From Vibrio tritonius (lineage in GTDB: Bacteria; Pseudomonadota; Gammaproteobacteria; Enterobacterales; Vibrionaceae): a stretch of 64,000 nt of DNA. Positions 44,413 to 53,754 of the stretch are shown piece by piece. Numbering within the stretch: position 1 is the first letter of the stretch; each line of letters opens with the position of its first letter. The position numbers and the translations under genes are program-made. The DNA lies in contig NZ_AP014635.1 in assembly GCF_001547935.1 (NCBI RefSeq), positions 1,736,001 to 1,800,000 on the forward strand. Reading direction: 5' to 3'. The notes beneath the pieces were generated by a model that saw only the letters and a program-made list of their open reading frames with translations, was not told the DNA's origin and ran no database searches.

Positions 44413-44658
44413 TTAGTGTTCCGTACCGGAAGGATTATCCCCAAAAGCGGCTTTTTCATAGATATCCGCCATGGATTTAGGTTTGGATTTGCGCGCTTGA
44501 GTTCGGCGCGTAGATGATTTGTGCGAGTGATTAGGTTCAAATTCCTGCTCAACAAATTTGAGCGTTTCTTCATGCTCTTTTGCTGCAGCAAGGAATTCCG
44601 GATTGGACATCGCCTTTTGGCGCAGGCGGTTAACGCGTTCCATGGTTTCCCACAACAT
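44413..44658 (-). CDS. Small LexA-controlled protein (81 aa)
   Basis: An 81-residue protein starting MLWETMERVNRLRQKAMSNP, mostly helical, with a basic centre (HKSSTRRTQARKSKPKS). The GAGGAGGT ribosome site seven bases before the ATG is very strong. Two LexA boxes lie in its promoter, so it should be induced by DNA damage. The basic centre suggests binding to nucleic acid or to an acidic partner; no family is recognised. Longer overlapping frames on the same strand lack a ribosome site. Confidence 0.8.
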   Translation of the reverse strand: MLWETMERVNRLRQKAMSNPEFLAAAKEHEETLKFVEQEFEPNHSHKSSTRRTQARKSKPKSMADIYEKAAFGDNPSGTEH

Positions 44659-44677
44659 AAAGTTACCTCCTCAACCA

Positions 44678-44693
44678 CTGTATATATGTACAG
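44678..44693 (-). promoter_or_regulatory. LexA (SOS) box 1
   Basis: CTGTATATATGTACAG matches CTGT-N8-ACAG, the LexA consensus, and has the preferred TA-rich centre. It overlaps the end of the predicted -10 element (TATTCT at 44692-44697) of the small gene, the best position for repression. Confidence 0.85.
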
Positions 44694-44719
44694 AATACTA
44701 CTGGACATCATATTGTCAA
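44692..44719 (-). promoter_or_regulatory. Sigma-70 promoter of the SOS gene
   Basis: Minus strand TTGACA (44714-44719), a 16-base spacer and TATTCT. It lies between the two LexA boxes. Confidence 0.65.
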
Positions 44720-44727
44720 CTAAAAAG

Positions 44728-44743
44728 CTGTATAAAAAAACAG
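44728..44743 (-). promoter_or_regulatory. LexA (SOS) box 2
   Basis: CTGTATAAAAAAACAG (given strand) fits CTG-N10-CAG with the core CTGT...ACAG. It sits just upstream of the -35 element. Confidence 0.7.
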
Positions 44744-44759
44744 TATGAATAAAAGGCAT

Positions 44760-45037
44760 CTGTATCCAAAGTGGGTCAATAATGACAAAGCCTTACTCGG
44801 GATACACTCTAAGTGTAGTAGTTATAAAGGAATTTTCCAGAATCTCTATTTTCTACGTAGAATAACTACGTATTCAAATCAGTGCGTTACCTAAGAGCGA
44901 ATACATTCTCGCTAAAACAGCATCATGAGGTGACTTGGGTATACCGAGGAAATGGTAGGGTTGAGGTAGATCTGCGTTTCGCATTTACCTCATTGGCTCA
45001 CAGCGCAGAACCATGATTTAGTCGTAACAGTTCGTCT
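44760..45037. other. Intergenic region before NRPS terminator
   Basis: About 280 bases with no gene or strong structure. A weak repeat around CTACGTAG (44853-44871) is visible. Confidence 0.4.
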
Positions 45038-45072
45038 AAGAAAAAGCAGGAATCACTCTCATGATTCCTGCT
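45038..45072 (-). terminator. Terminator of the NRPS cluster
   Basis: Stem AGCAGGAATCA / TGATTCCTGCT with loop TGAGAG and TTTTTCTT after it on the minus strand, 30 bases past the last NRPS stop. It marks the end of the leftward NRPS unit. Confidence 0.92.
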
Positions 45073-45102
45073 GACGTCAGTCATTATTGGCTGTAATAGA
45101 GA

Positions 45103-48100
45103 TTAGAAATCACCGGTTACCAGACCAACAATGCTTTGATCCAAACCACAACAACTGTGCGGCTCGTTATGACGCGTCACATGATCTAGAGTGCCTTGCC
45201 ACCAAGACCACTCTTCTTCACTTACCGTACTCAGTAACCAATGTTGACAGACATGGTTTGGTATCGTCAAAGCACTTGGCATGCGCTGCTGCGCCGCCTC
45301 AATTCGCAGTAACGCCTCAATATCTTGGGCTGTTGGCCACGCTTTCATTTGGCAAGCTTTGGTCGGTTTGGCAGCAATCAAAGCGGCATCCAGTAGCTCA
45401 ATACGTTGCTGGTGATCCAACGTCAGAATATCCCGCTCCGTTATCCCCAATACCCAACCAAGTTTTGCTAACCGATTGCACCAGTGAAGAATCACCTCAA
45501 CCATGGTGACATCTTGTCCCCTCGTATTGTCGTCACTCTCCGTTGCTGCGACACGATCCAGATAGACTTGAGGTGTCGTATCAACATGCTGAGCGATCGT
45601 CGCGCCTAATTGGGCAGCAACCCAAGCCTGACTGCCGGCTCCCATGACATGCACGGTAGCTTCTGGTTGGATATAGGACTGAATCGCTTGCCAATAATAG
45701 TGCGCCGCCGCCTCGACCGTTGTGTGTGGCACATTTAGGCCATTCAAACCACGTGGGCGTAGTGCCAACACGAGGCAATCTTGTCCCCAATTCGACAAGT
45801 GCGGACGACGATTGAGCAACAGATCTGTGCTATCAAGTAGGTACAGCACCACATTTGTGACATTGTCACCTTGATGAAGTATTTCAACTGCTGACTCAAA
45901 ATGCGCGTGGGTAAACGTGTGACCTTGCTCATATTGTGCTTGGCGTGCCAAGATGCCTTGCGACATCGCTTCTGCCATATAACCAATGTATGGCTCAACG
46001 AACACATGGTAATGATTGGTCTCTTTGATCATGGCAACCGTGATCTCCTGCGTAGGCATGAAGCGGTCCCAACCTAGATAAGCTGCCATTTCAGCGGATT
46101 CTCCCACTGGGCGCTCTTCTGCAATCAATAGATCCATCGCCATCGGCAGAGCTTGATAGTGATAATCGGCCGCTAGAATACCTTCGCGATGCAATAACCA
46201 TTGACGGTAATACTGCTCACTCCAACCGCTTGGCAGCATTCCCATAGCACTTGCTTCTCGGTAGTAGTCATACCAAGAGATAGAAGGATCTTCCGGCGTC
46301 AACTCTTGGTTGAGACTCAAAATATCTGCCGCCAAACCATCAAAGACTTCTTTACTCATCGCCGTCAGTTGCTGCTCATCACTCATTTGTTCGCGCAATT
46401 GATGACGTGCTACCTGAGGTTTTACCGCCGATGTATCAACAATACCAACGTATTCCACTTGCTGATCTTGGCCTAGTAATTGTTGGGAAATTTCCCAAGC
46501 CAACGTGCCACCAAGGGAAATGCCAGTTAAGCGATATGGGCCTTGAGGCTGGACTTCACGCATCAAACGTGCAAAACGCGCTGCAGCCGCTTCAATGGTT
46601 TTAAACGGCGCCTCGTTACGATCCGGTGCCGACAGACCATAAACAGGTATTGCAGGATCAATATAACTTGCCAGTAGTGGCGCATACATCATCTCGCCAC
46701 TGGCTTCAGGCACAATAAACAGCGGCCGTTCATCCTCTTTTGCTGCACGTAGTGCCACCGCCATATCCGCTTGCTCGCCATGACGCGCAATCATATCGGC
46801 AATGTCAGCCAAACGTGATGAGGTAAAGAGCGCCGATAAACTTAATTCATAACCATGCTGACGCGCCTCATTTAAAAATTGCACCGCCAACATCGAATGA
46901 CCACCCAGTTCAAAGAAACTGTCTTGGCGGCCAATCTGCTGCACTCCAAGCAAACGCTGCCAAATCGATGCGATGGTTTGCTCTATCTCTCCCTCAGGAG
47001 GAAGATACGCCTGCTGCGCAAGATCTTGCTGCTGCGGAGCGGGCAAGGCACGGTAATCCACTTTGCCATTCGCCGTTAAAGGCAGAGCATCCAATTTCAC
47101 ATAGGCAACCGGCACCATATATTCTGGTAATCGCGCCGCCAAATAGACTTTCAGTGCTTGAGGCTGCGCTTGCCCAACATAGTACGCCACCAGCGTGGTG
47201 TTTTGCTCACAGTTCACCGTCACAGTTGCTTCACTCACGCCGCTGTGAGTATTGAGGCTAGCGCTAATTTCTCCTAGCTCAATCCGGAAACCGCGAATTT
47301 TCACTTGGCTATCATTGCGCCCCAAATACTCTAACGTGCCATCTTGACGCCAGCGCCCCAAATCACCACTGCGATAAAGCCGCGGAATCACAGCGCCCGG
47401 CTGTTTGCTTATCTCTTGGGTTGTAAACGGATCAGCGATAAAACGCTGCTCGGTCATCTCAGCAAGTTTAAAGTAGCCGCGCGCCACGCCCGTTCCGCCA
47501 ATATACAGCTCTCCAACCACGCCATAAGGCACCAATTGACCGTAGCTGTCTAAAAGATGGATCTGATTACCTTTTATCGGTTGGCCGATATCAATGACGC
47601 TAGCATCACTGATAATGACGCCAGATGTAGCCACCACAGTGGTTTCCGTTGGACCATAGTTATTGACTAATTGGTAAGAGGCATCTGCTGCCGGCACTCG
47701 ATTGAGGCGATCGCCACCAACCAATAAGTAGCGCAGTGTTGGATGGGTTAACTTACGCTGTATAGCCAGTTCAGCAATCGGAGTCGACAAAAAGCCCACT
47801 TCAATCGGGGTATCTTGCCACCATTGCAATAACTGTTCGGGATCTTTTGAGATGGATAAGTTTGGCAGATGCAATTGTGCTCCCACGCACAGTGGTGGCC
47901 AAATTTCCCATACGCTCGCATCAAATCCGACTCCCGCAACTGCAGAAACTGGAGTGTGGCGAGTAACGCCAAACGCCGGATTGTGCCAATCGACCAAATG
48001 CAATAATTGAGCATGTTCAACCATCACGCCTTTCGGTTTCCCGGTCGAGCCTGAGGTATAAATCATATAGGCAAGCTGATTCCCTTTAATGGTGTTGACC

Positions 48101-51100
48101 ACAGGTTCACTGCTTGCCAAACGCCAGTCGGTCTCTTGCATCAGGTTCCAGACCTTATCGGCTTGAGCATGTAAACGGCTGTCAGGTGACATCGCCGCCA
48201 ATACGGGTGCAAAATCAACAATGCCATCAGTGAGAATCAAGGTCGGTTCGCTGTTTTCGACCATATACGCCAAGCGCTCTAAAGGATAGTGAGGATCCAT
48301 AGGAACATAAGCTCCACCCGCTTTTAACACCGCCAACATCGCAATAATGCTATAACGAGTGCGATCAAAGCAGAGCGCCACACGTTGCTCAGCGCCCACG
48401 CCAGCGTGAATAAGCTGATGTGCCAATTGATTGGACGCCTGGTCCAATTCACCATAGCTCATTGCTCCAAGTGTATCGAGCAACGCCCTATCGTCAGGAT
48501 AACGATGAGCATGAGTAGTAAAACGTTGCACCACATTGTCATGTGACTGACACGCCACCACCGAATGACTTCCACCTCGCGCAAGTTTTTGCAACTGCTG
48601 CCATTCAGTGTCAGGCACCACATTCAGCTTGTGAATCGGCTCATTAGCCACTTGCGGATCAACCAGATTCGTCAACGCCGTCACCATCATAGCGCCAACC
48701 CGCTCACTGCCAACCCGCTTTGCAACTTGAACATCAAGTGAGAAACCGCCTAAGCCGTGATCATTAATTGATAACACCATCGGATAGTTGGTTCGCTCTT
48801 CTGCGTACAACAGATCCAGAGATTGTGCTTGAATCTCAGTTTGGCGACTGCCACCATCATAGCGATAATTGATCAGTGCAGTAAAAAGAGGGCTTTGCTT
48901 CGCCACGCTGCTGCACTGTTGGGCAAGAGAGAGCGACGCGTGTTCGTAATCCAACATTTCAGCCAAATGCCCTTGGGTTTCGTCAATGGCACTGGCCACC
49001 GATTGTGTGCTTAAACTCAATCGCAATGGCAAGGTATTAAGAAACATCCCCAATACACGATTAGCGCCATCGCCGGCCGCCATACGACCAAACAGTACCG
49101 TACCAAACACCACATCATCACGACCTGTCGCCGCACGAATCACCAATGCCCATGCAAGATGGAATACCGTGGCAGCGCTTACACCGTGATGTTTGGCTAG
49201 CGCGCGAATCTTATCTGCTAAAACCGCCTCTAATGGTAAGTGGTATTCCGTGGTATCACTGCCATCGCCTTGGACATCCAATAATTGAAATGGCGCACAT
49301 GGCTCATCGATATCCGCAAGGCGACGAGTGAAATAAGCACGTTGCGCTTCAAGATCAACCTGTTGGCGACTTTCGTAAACAAAATCACGAAACGGCAGTG
49401 GTGCCGGTAACAAATCCTCTTTGCCGAGCAAATGGGCTTGAACCTCTTCCATCATCAGCTCTAAGGTGGTGTGGTCAAAGCAAAGGTGGTGCATCATCAA
49501 ACAGAGCAACCAACGTTCATGGGCCGCATCTTCGGTCGCGGCCAGTGCCATCATCGGCGCACGATGCACATTAATGCGTGTTGTTTCAGGAGCAAAATGC
49601 GCTTTTAACGCCTCAACTTTGTCTTCCTCAGCCAATTCAAGCTGCTGGACATGCAATGGCGCTTCACGCCAAACCACTTGGACCGGTTCAGGCAAACCTT
49701 GCCACAAAACGCTGGTACGTAAGATATCGTGTCGATTGATCACCGCTTGCAAAGCGGCGACAAAACGCTGCATTTCTTGCTCTGTGGTAAACGCTTTGAT
49801 GGCTCTTGTGATATAAGGGTCGCCCTCTTGCGCAAGCATATGGTGGAACAAAATCCCTTCTTGCAGTGGCGCTAATGGGTAAATCTCTTGGATGTTACTT
49901 ACCCCACCTGTGGTCTGTGCAACAATCAAATCAATATGCGACTGCTCTAACTCTATGAGCGACAACTCTTGTGGAGTCAATTGGCTCAAGCCAAGGGATA
50001 TGCGGTTGTGGGGAACTCGAGAACGAGATGGAGCCGCCGTTGAAGAGGCACAAAGTGCCTGACTAAGCTTTGCTAACGTAGGATGAGCAAACAAGGTTTT
50101 GATGGTTAATTCAATACCACTCTGACGTAACTGTTCGATAAGCTGCACTGCAAGCAGTGAGTGTCCACCCAGTTCAAAAAAGTTGTCTTGGCGACCAACT
50201 TGTTCCACACCAAGCAGTGTTTGCCAAATGTCAGCAAGCAACCGCTCTTGTTCATTTTGAGGCACTTCATAGGTGCGATGAATATAAGCATCAGCACTTG
50301 GATGAGGTAAAGCGCGATAATCGACTTTGCCGTTTGCCGTTAAAGGCAATTGCTCTAAACAGACAAACGCACTGGGCACCATATAGATGGGTAAGGTAGC
50401 TGCAAGTTGCTCGTGCAGTTCTTCAATCCTAACGGAAGGATTGAGGTCGCTTTGCGCATTCCGCTTTGCCTCTGTGTAATAGGCAACGATGCGTTGATCA
50501 TTTTGCTCTTTGAGAACTTGGACTGCGGCCATCTCCACTCCAGCGCACTGTTGCAGAGCATGAGCAATTTCGCCCAACTCAATACGGTAACCACGAATTT
50601 TCACTTGGCTGTCATTACGACCTTGATAAATCAAGGTGCCATCGTATGCAAACGAAGCAACATCGCCTGTCCGGTACATACGCGCATTCGGTAACGTCGA
50701 AAATGGGTCGCAGACAAATCGCTCGGCGGTCTGTTCTGGCAAGTTAAGGTAGCCACGAGCCACCCCAGCACCACCTATGTAGATTTCCCCCGTTACGCCC
50801 CACGGTACACGCTGTTGCTGTTCATCAAGCAGGTAAATCTGGGTGTTCGCAATCGGTTTGCCGATGTGTAAGGTTTGAGCACCATTCATCTGCCCAGAGG
50901 TGGCCACCACAGTGGTTTCGGTTGGACCATAGTTGTTGACCAAGGTGTAATGGGCATTTTCTGGCACATTGCGATTGAGTTTATCACCGCCCACCAAAAG
51001 ATAACGCAAGCTCTTTGGCGCAATTTGTGCAGCAAACGCTAATTCAGCGATCGGCGTAGGTAAAAAACTCACTTCAACGTCTTGCGCTTGCCACCAAGCC

Positions 51101-53208
51101 AATAAGCGCTGCGGATCCCGAGTTGTGGCAAGATCAGGCAAACATAACCGTGCTCCTGTTGCTAACGGTGGCCACACTTCCCATACCGCCGCATCAAATC
51201 CCATCCCCGCAACGCTCGAAGCAACACTGTGCTCATTGAGCGAGAACGCTTGGTTATGCCAATGGATTAAGTTGGTCAAAGTATGATGCTCAACCATAAC
51301 CCCCTTGGGTTTACCGGTTGAGCCGGAGGTGTAAATCACATAGGCTAAATCTTGAGCTGTAGCTGCACGGTGATCGAGGTTGTGCTCACTCTCTTGGTTC
51401 CATAAAAGCCTATCTTGCGTAAGATGCACTAACGTCACTGAGTGTTCAAAATTGGCTAAAGCGTCCGCAGAAAAATCGAGAATACCATCGGTCAGCAGCA
51501 CTTGAGGTTGGCTGTCTTGCAGCATATATTCAATGCGCTCTTGCGGATAAGCCGGATCAATTGGTACATAAGCGCCACCCGCTTTAAACACCGCTAACAA
51601 TGCCGTAATCCATTGCTCACCTCGGTCGCAACATACCGCGACTTTGCTCTCAGCACTGATACCTAAACGACGTAAATAATGAGCAAGTTTATTGGCTTGA
51701 ACGTTAAGTTTTGCATAAGTGACATTGTCACTCTCGGTACTGACCGCAATCGCATTCGGAGACACTTCAGCCCGATGTTCAAAAAGCGCGTACGCCGATT
51801 GAAACGCGCCAAAGTCAGCTTGCGTCGTATTGCTAATTACCCAATGTTGCTCGTCATCAGCGGTAAGCAAGGGAAATTGACCAACTGGCAAAGATAATTC
51901 TTGTTTAACCACTTGCTGATAGAAATTCATTAAGCGCGCAAAGTGGCCATCCAGTTCAGCATCGCTATACAGAGCACGGTTTGCATCAAGACACAGCTCT
52001 AGTCCCTTATCTTCTCCACGATCACAAATGTTGATCGCCAAATCATCAATGGGTCCAAGCGCTAAGTTATGTGATTGAACCGCATGACCGGCAAACGTCA
52101 TGGTGTAATCAAACGGCAAAATATTAACGTGAGTAAGGCATAACACATCGTCGCCATTCACCAAACCAAGGTCAGCGGACAACGCTTCACCACGATAGGC
52201 CTGATGGCGTACCGCACTCATCACTTTGCCTTTTACTTGATCCACCAACTGAGCCAAGGTACTCAGTGGTGCAAAGTTGAGCCTTAATGGGAGTACATTC
52301 GACATCATACTCGGGCATTGGCGTGCTACTTTATTGCGTCGCCCTGTCATTGGGCATCCTATAACCAATTCTTGTTGACCAGTCATGCGCGCAAGATAAA
52401 GCGCATTTAGCGTGATCAGCAGTTGCGGTAACGGCGTGTGAAGTGTGTGTGCTAGAGACAGTAATTGTTGTTGAACGGAGGTGGGCACGTAAGCCTGACG
52501 ACGCACTATCTCAACACAAGAGGATTGACGAGATGCAAGGCTGATTGGCGCTGGCCTTTGCTTCATTTGCTCACACCAATAATCTTGGTCTTTGCTGTAT
52601 TGCTTGCTTTGTTGATACTGCTGCTCAAGTTCCAACACACTCGCGAGCGAGGTAAAGTCAGTATGTGGAACCGCCTCCCCTTGGGCTAATGCGGTATAAA
52701 TATCAGCGACACGAGTTGAAAAAAGTCGCGCACCAAATCCATCGATGACGAGATGGTGGGCCGAAGAGAAGTACCAATAACGATCTTCACTTAACTTTAT
52801 CACGGCAAATGAACAGAGCGGACCAAACAACGGGTCAAAACGGCGCTCGCTTTCATGCGCGATCCATTCAAGGGCTGCGGCCGCTGGATCGGGCGCTTGA
52901 CTCACATCGACTTGCGGAACCAAACAACTTCTTGGCGCGTACACTTGGTGCACCTCACCGTGCGATCCCATTTCAAAATTAAACTGAAATGCATCGGTTT
53001 CCTGATGGGTTTGAACAATGGCCCGAACCAACAAATCAGAATTAATATGGCCATCAATGTCCATATATTCGATAACTTTGAAGACTTTGGCATTGGCTTC
53101 ATTATTTAATTGCTGAGCAAACCACATGCCTCTTTGAGCGGCGGATAAAGGTAATACAAGGTTCTGCTGTTCACCGGCATAAATTGATGAACGATTCAGA
53201 TCAATCAT
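45103..53208 (-). CDS. NRPS 3: C-A(Leu)-T-C-A(Leu)-T-TE-TE*
   Basis: About 2700 residues; the ATG at 53208 (MIDLNRSSIYAGEQ) is preferred over a GTG at 53232. Order (residues from 53232): condensation with HHLVIDGFG (about 160), adenylation with YTSGSTGKPKG (about 637), carrier FFELGGHSLL (about 1020), second condensation with HHLCFDH (about 1247), second adenylation (about 1730), second carrier GGHSML (about 2109), thioesterase with GISLGG (about 2237), and a second thioesterase-like part with GAGSQA instead of GxSxG (about 2529), also lacking the CIPGxGDN motif of its sisters. Both hand-read adenylation codes are DAWFLGNVVK, the code known for leucine. No epimerase. The first condensation domain is EntF-like. 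A two-residue extender with one live thioesterase. Confidence 0.92.
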   Translation of the reverse strand: MIDLNRSSIYAGEQQNLVLPLSAAQRGMWFAQQLNNEANAKVFKVIEYMDIDGHINSDLLVRAIVQTHQETDAFQFNFEMGSHGEVHQVYAPRSCLVPQVDVSQAPDPAAAALEWIAHESERRFDPLFGPLCSFAVIKLSEDRYWYFSSAHHLVIDGFGARLFSTRVADIYTALAQGEAVPHTDFTSLASVLELEQQYQQSKQYSKDQDYWCEQMKQRPAPISLASRQSSCVEIVRRQAYVPTSVQQQLLSLAHTLHTPLPQLLITLNALYLARMTGQQELVIGCPMTGRRNKVARQCPSMMSNVLPLRLNFAPLSTLAQLVDQVKGKVMSAVRHQAYRGEALSADLGLVNGDDVLCLTHVNILPFDYTMTFAGHAVQSHNLALGPIDDLAINICDRGEDKGLELCLDANRALYSDAELDGHFARLMNFYQQVVKQELSLPVGQFPLLTADDEQHWVISNTTQADFGAFQSAYALFEHRAEVSPNAIAVSTESDNVTYAKLNVQANKLAHYLRRLGISAESKVAVCCDRGEQWITALLAVFKAGGAYVPIDPAYPQERIEYMLQDSQPQVLLTDGILDFSADALANFEHSVTLVHLTQDRLLWNQESEHNLDHRAATAQDLAYVIYTSGSTGKPKGVMVEHHTLTNLIHWHNQAFSLNEHSVASSVAGMGFDAAVWEVWPPLATGARLCLPDLATTRDPQRLLAWWQAQDVEVSFLPTPIAELAFAAQIAPKSLRYLLVGGDKLNRNVPENAHYTLVNNYGPTETTVVATSGQMNGAQTLHIGKPIANTQIYLLDEQQQRVPWGVTGEIYIGGAGVARGYLNLPEQTAERFVCDPFSTLPNARMYRTGDVASFAYDGTLIYQGRNDSQVKIRGYRIELGEIAHALQQCAGVEMAAVQVLKEQNDQRIVAYYTEAKRNAQSDLNPSVRIEELHEQLAATLPIYMVPSAFVCLEQLPLTANGKVDYRALPHPSADAYIHRTYEVPQNEQERLLADIWQTLLGVEQVGRQDNFFELGGHSLLAVQLIEQLRQSGIELTIKTLFAHPTLAKLSQALCASSTAAPSRSRVPHNRISLGLSQLTPQELSLIELEQSHIDLIVAQTTGGVSNIQEIYPLAPLQEGILFHHMLAQEGDPYITRAIKAFTTEQEMQRFVAALQAVINRHDILRTSVLWQGLPEPVQVVWREAPLHVQQLELAEEDKVEALKAHFAPETTRINVHRAPMMALAATEDAAHERWLLCLMMHHLCFDHTTLELMMEEVQAHLLGKEDLLPAPLPFRDFVYESRQQVDLEAQRAYFTRRLADIDEPCAPFQLLDVQGDGSDTTEYHLPLEAVLADKIRALAKHHGVSAATVFHLAWALVIRAATGRDDVVFGTVLFGRMAAGDGANRVLGMFLNTLPLRLSLSTQSVASAIDETQGHLAEMLDYEHASLSLAQQCSSVAKQSPLFTALINYRYDGGSRQTEIQAQSLDLLYAEERTNYPMVLSINDHGLGGFSLDVQVAKRVGSERVGAMMVTALTNLVDPQVANEPIHKLNVVPDTEWQQLQKLARGGSHSVVACQSHDNVVQRFTTHAHRYPDDRALLDTLGAMSYGELDQASNQLAHQLIHAGVGAEQRVALCFDRTRYSIIAMLAVLKAGGAYVPMDPHYPLERLAYMVENSEPTLILTDGIVDFAPVLAAMSPDSRLHAQADKVWNLMQETDWRLASSEPVVNTIKGNQLAYMIYTSGSTGKPKGVMVEHAQLLHLVDWHNPAFGVTRHTPVSAVAGVGFDASVWEIWPPLCVGAQLHLPNLSISKDPEQLLQWWQDTPIEVGFLSTPIAELAIQRKLTHPTLRYLLVGGDRLNRVPAADASYQLVNNYGPTETTVVATSGVIISDASVIDIGQPIKGNQIHLLDSYGQLVPYGVVGELYIGGTGVARGYFKLAEMTEQRFIADPFTTQEISKQPGAVIPRLYRSGDLGRWRQDGTLEYLGRNDSQVKIRGFRIELGEISASLNTHSGVSEATVTVNCEQNTTLVAYYVGQAQPQALKVYLAARLPEYMVPVAYVKLDALPLTANGKVDYRALPAPQQQDLAQQAYLPPEGEIEQTIASIWQRLLGVQQIGRQDSFFELGGHSMLAVQFLNEARQHGYELSLSALFTSSRLADIADMIARHGEQADMAVALRAAKEDERPLFIVPEASGEMMYAPLLASYIDPAIPVYGLSAPDRNEAPFKTIEAAAARFARLMREVQPQGPYRLTGISLGGTLAWEISQQLLGQDQQVEYVGIVDTSAVKPQVARHQLREQMSDEQQLTAMSKEVFDGLAADILSLNQELTPEDPSISWYDYYREASAMGMLPSGWSEQYYRQWLLHREGILAADYHYQALPMAMDLLIAEERPVGESAEMAAYLGWDRFMPTQEITVAMIKETNHYHVFVEPYIGYMAEAMSQGILARQAQYEQGHTFTHAHFESAVEILHQGDNVTNVVLYLLDSTDLLLNRRPHLSNWGQDCLVLALRPRGLNGLNVPHTTVEAAAHYYWQAIQSYIQPEATVHVMGAGSQAWVAAQLGATIAQHVDTTPQVYLDRVAATESDDNTRGQDVTMVEVILHWCNRLAKLGWVLGITERDILTLDHQQRIELLDAALIAAKPTKACQMKAWPTAQDIEALLRIEAAQQRMPSALTIPNHVCQHWLLSTVSEEEWSWWQGTLDHVTRHNEPHSCCGLDQSIVGLVTGDF

Positions 53209-53232
53209 AGATATAAACTCTCTATTACACAC

Positions 53233-53754
53233 ACGTAAATATAGCCCTCTACAAATTTAAAAGGCCGCAAATGAACACAATTTTTAACAAAATAAATACA
53301 AAAATAAAAATAACCCTATAATGGGAATTACAGGGTTAAGTTTTTAAAAATCAACAATAAAGTACATTCGAAAAAATGAATCTAATAATCAAAATACGTT
53401 AATAAGGAACCATATCAGTGAAGTTAACACTCACCACATAAGCAGACTTAACCTTTAAGAAAAGGTATAATACGGTACAATTTAATTGATAGACTACTCC
53501 AATTAGGCACTGATTAATACTTGAACTGATGATTATTATTTAGAATATTTGTTTTTGGGATGAATATCCCACTACAATTTAATATTTCATGAAACATGAA
53601 TATTAGTAAATTATAAAATATCACATCCATTAAAAACCAAGAGCCTAATATAACAATTAGATTCGCACTGTATATACACCAATAGCTAACCTTGAATTAT
53701 CTGCCATTAAAAACATTGATATTCATTTTTTACAAAGTCGATATTTAAAATATA
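53233..53754. other. AT-rich spacer between NRPS genes
   Basis: A 520-base AT-rich gap. It contains the terminator-like hairpin at 53300-53337 and should contain a separate promoter for NRPS 3. The stretch AAATAATAATCATCAG (minus, 53524-53539) is only weakly Fur-like. No gene seen. Confidence 0.5.
53300..53337 (-). terminator. Terminator after NRPS 2
   Basis: Minus strand stem AACCCT / AGGGTT with a 14-base middle, followed by ATTTTTATTTTT. It suggests that NRPS 2 and NRPS 3 are separate transcripts. Confidence 0.6.

Noticed and set aside
44343..44759. 138-residue frame covering the SOS gene
   Set aside because: Its start has no ribosome site and lies upstream of the promoter; the 81-residue frame fits better.
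53518..53545. Fur box before NRPS 3
   Set aside because: Only a weak AT-rich match; not enough to claim iron control.
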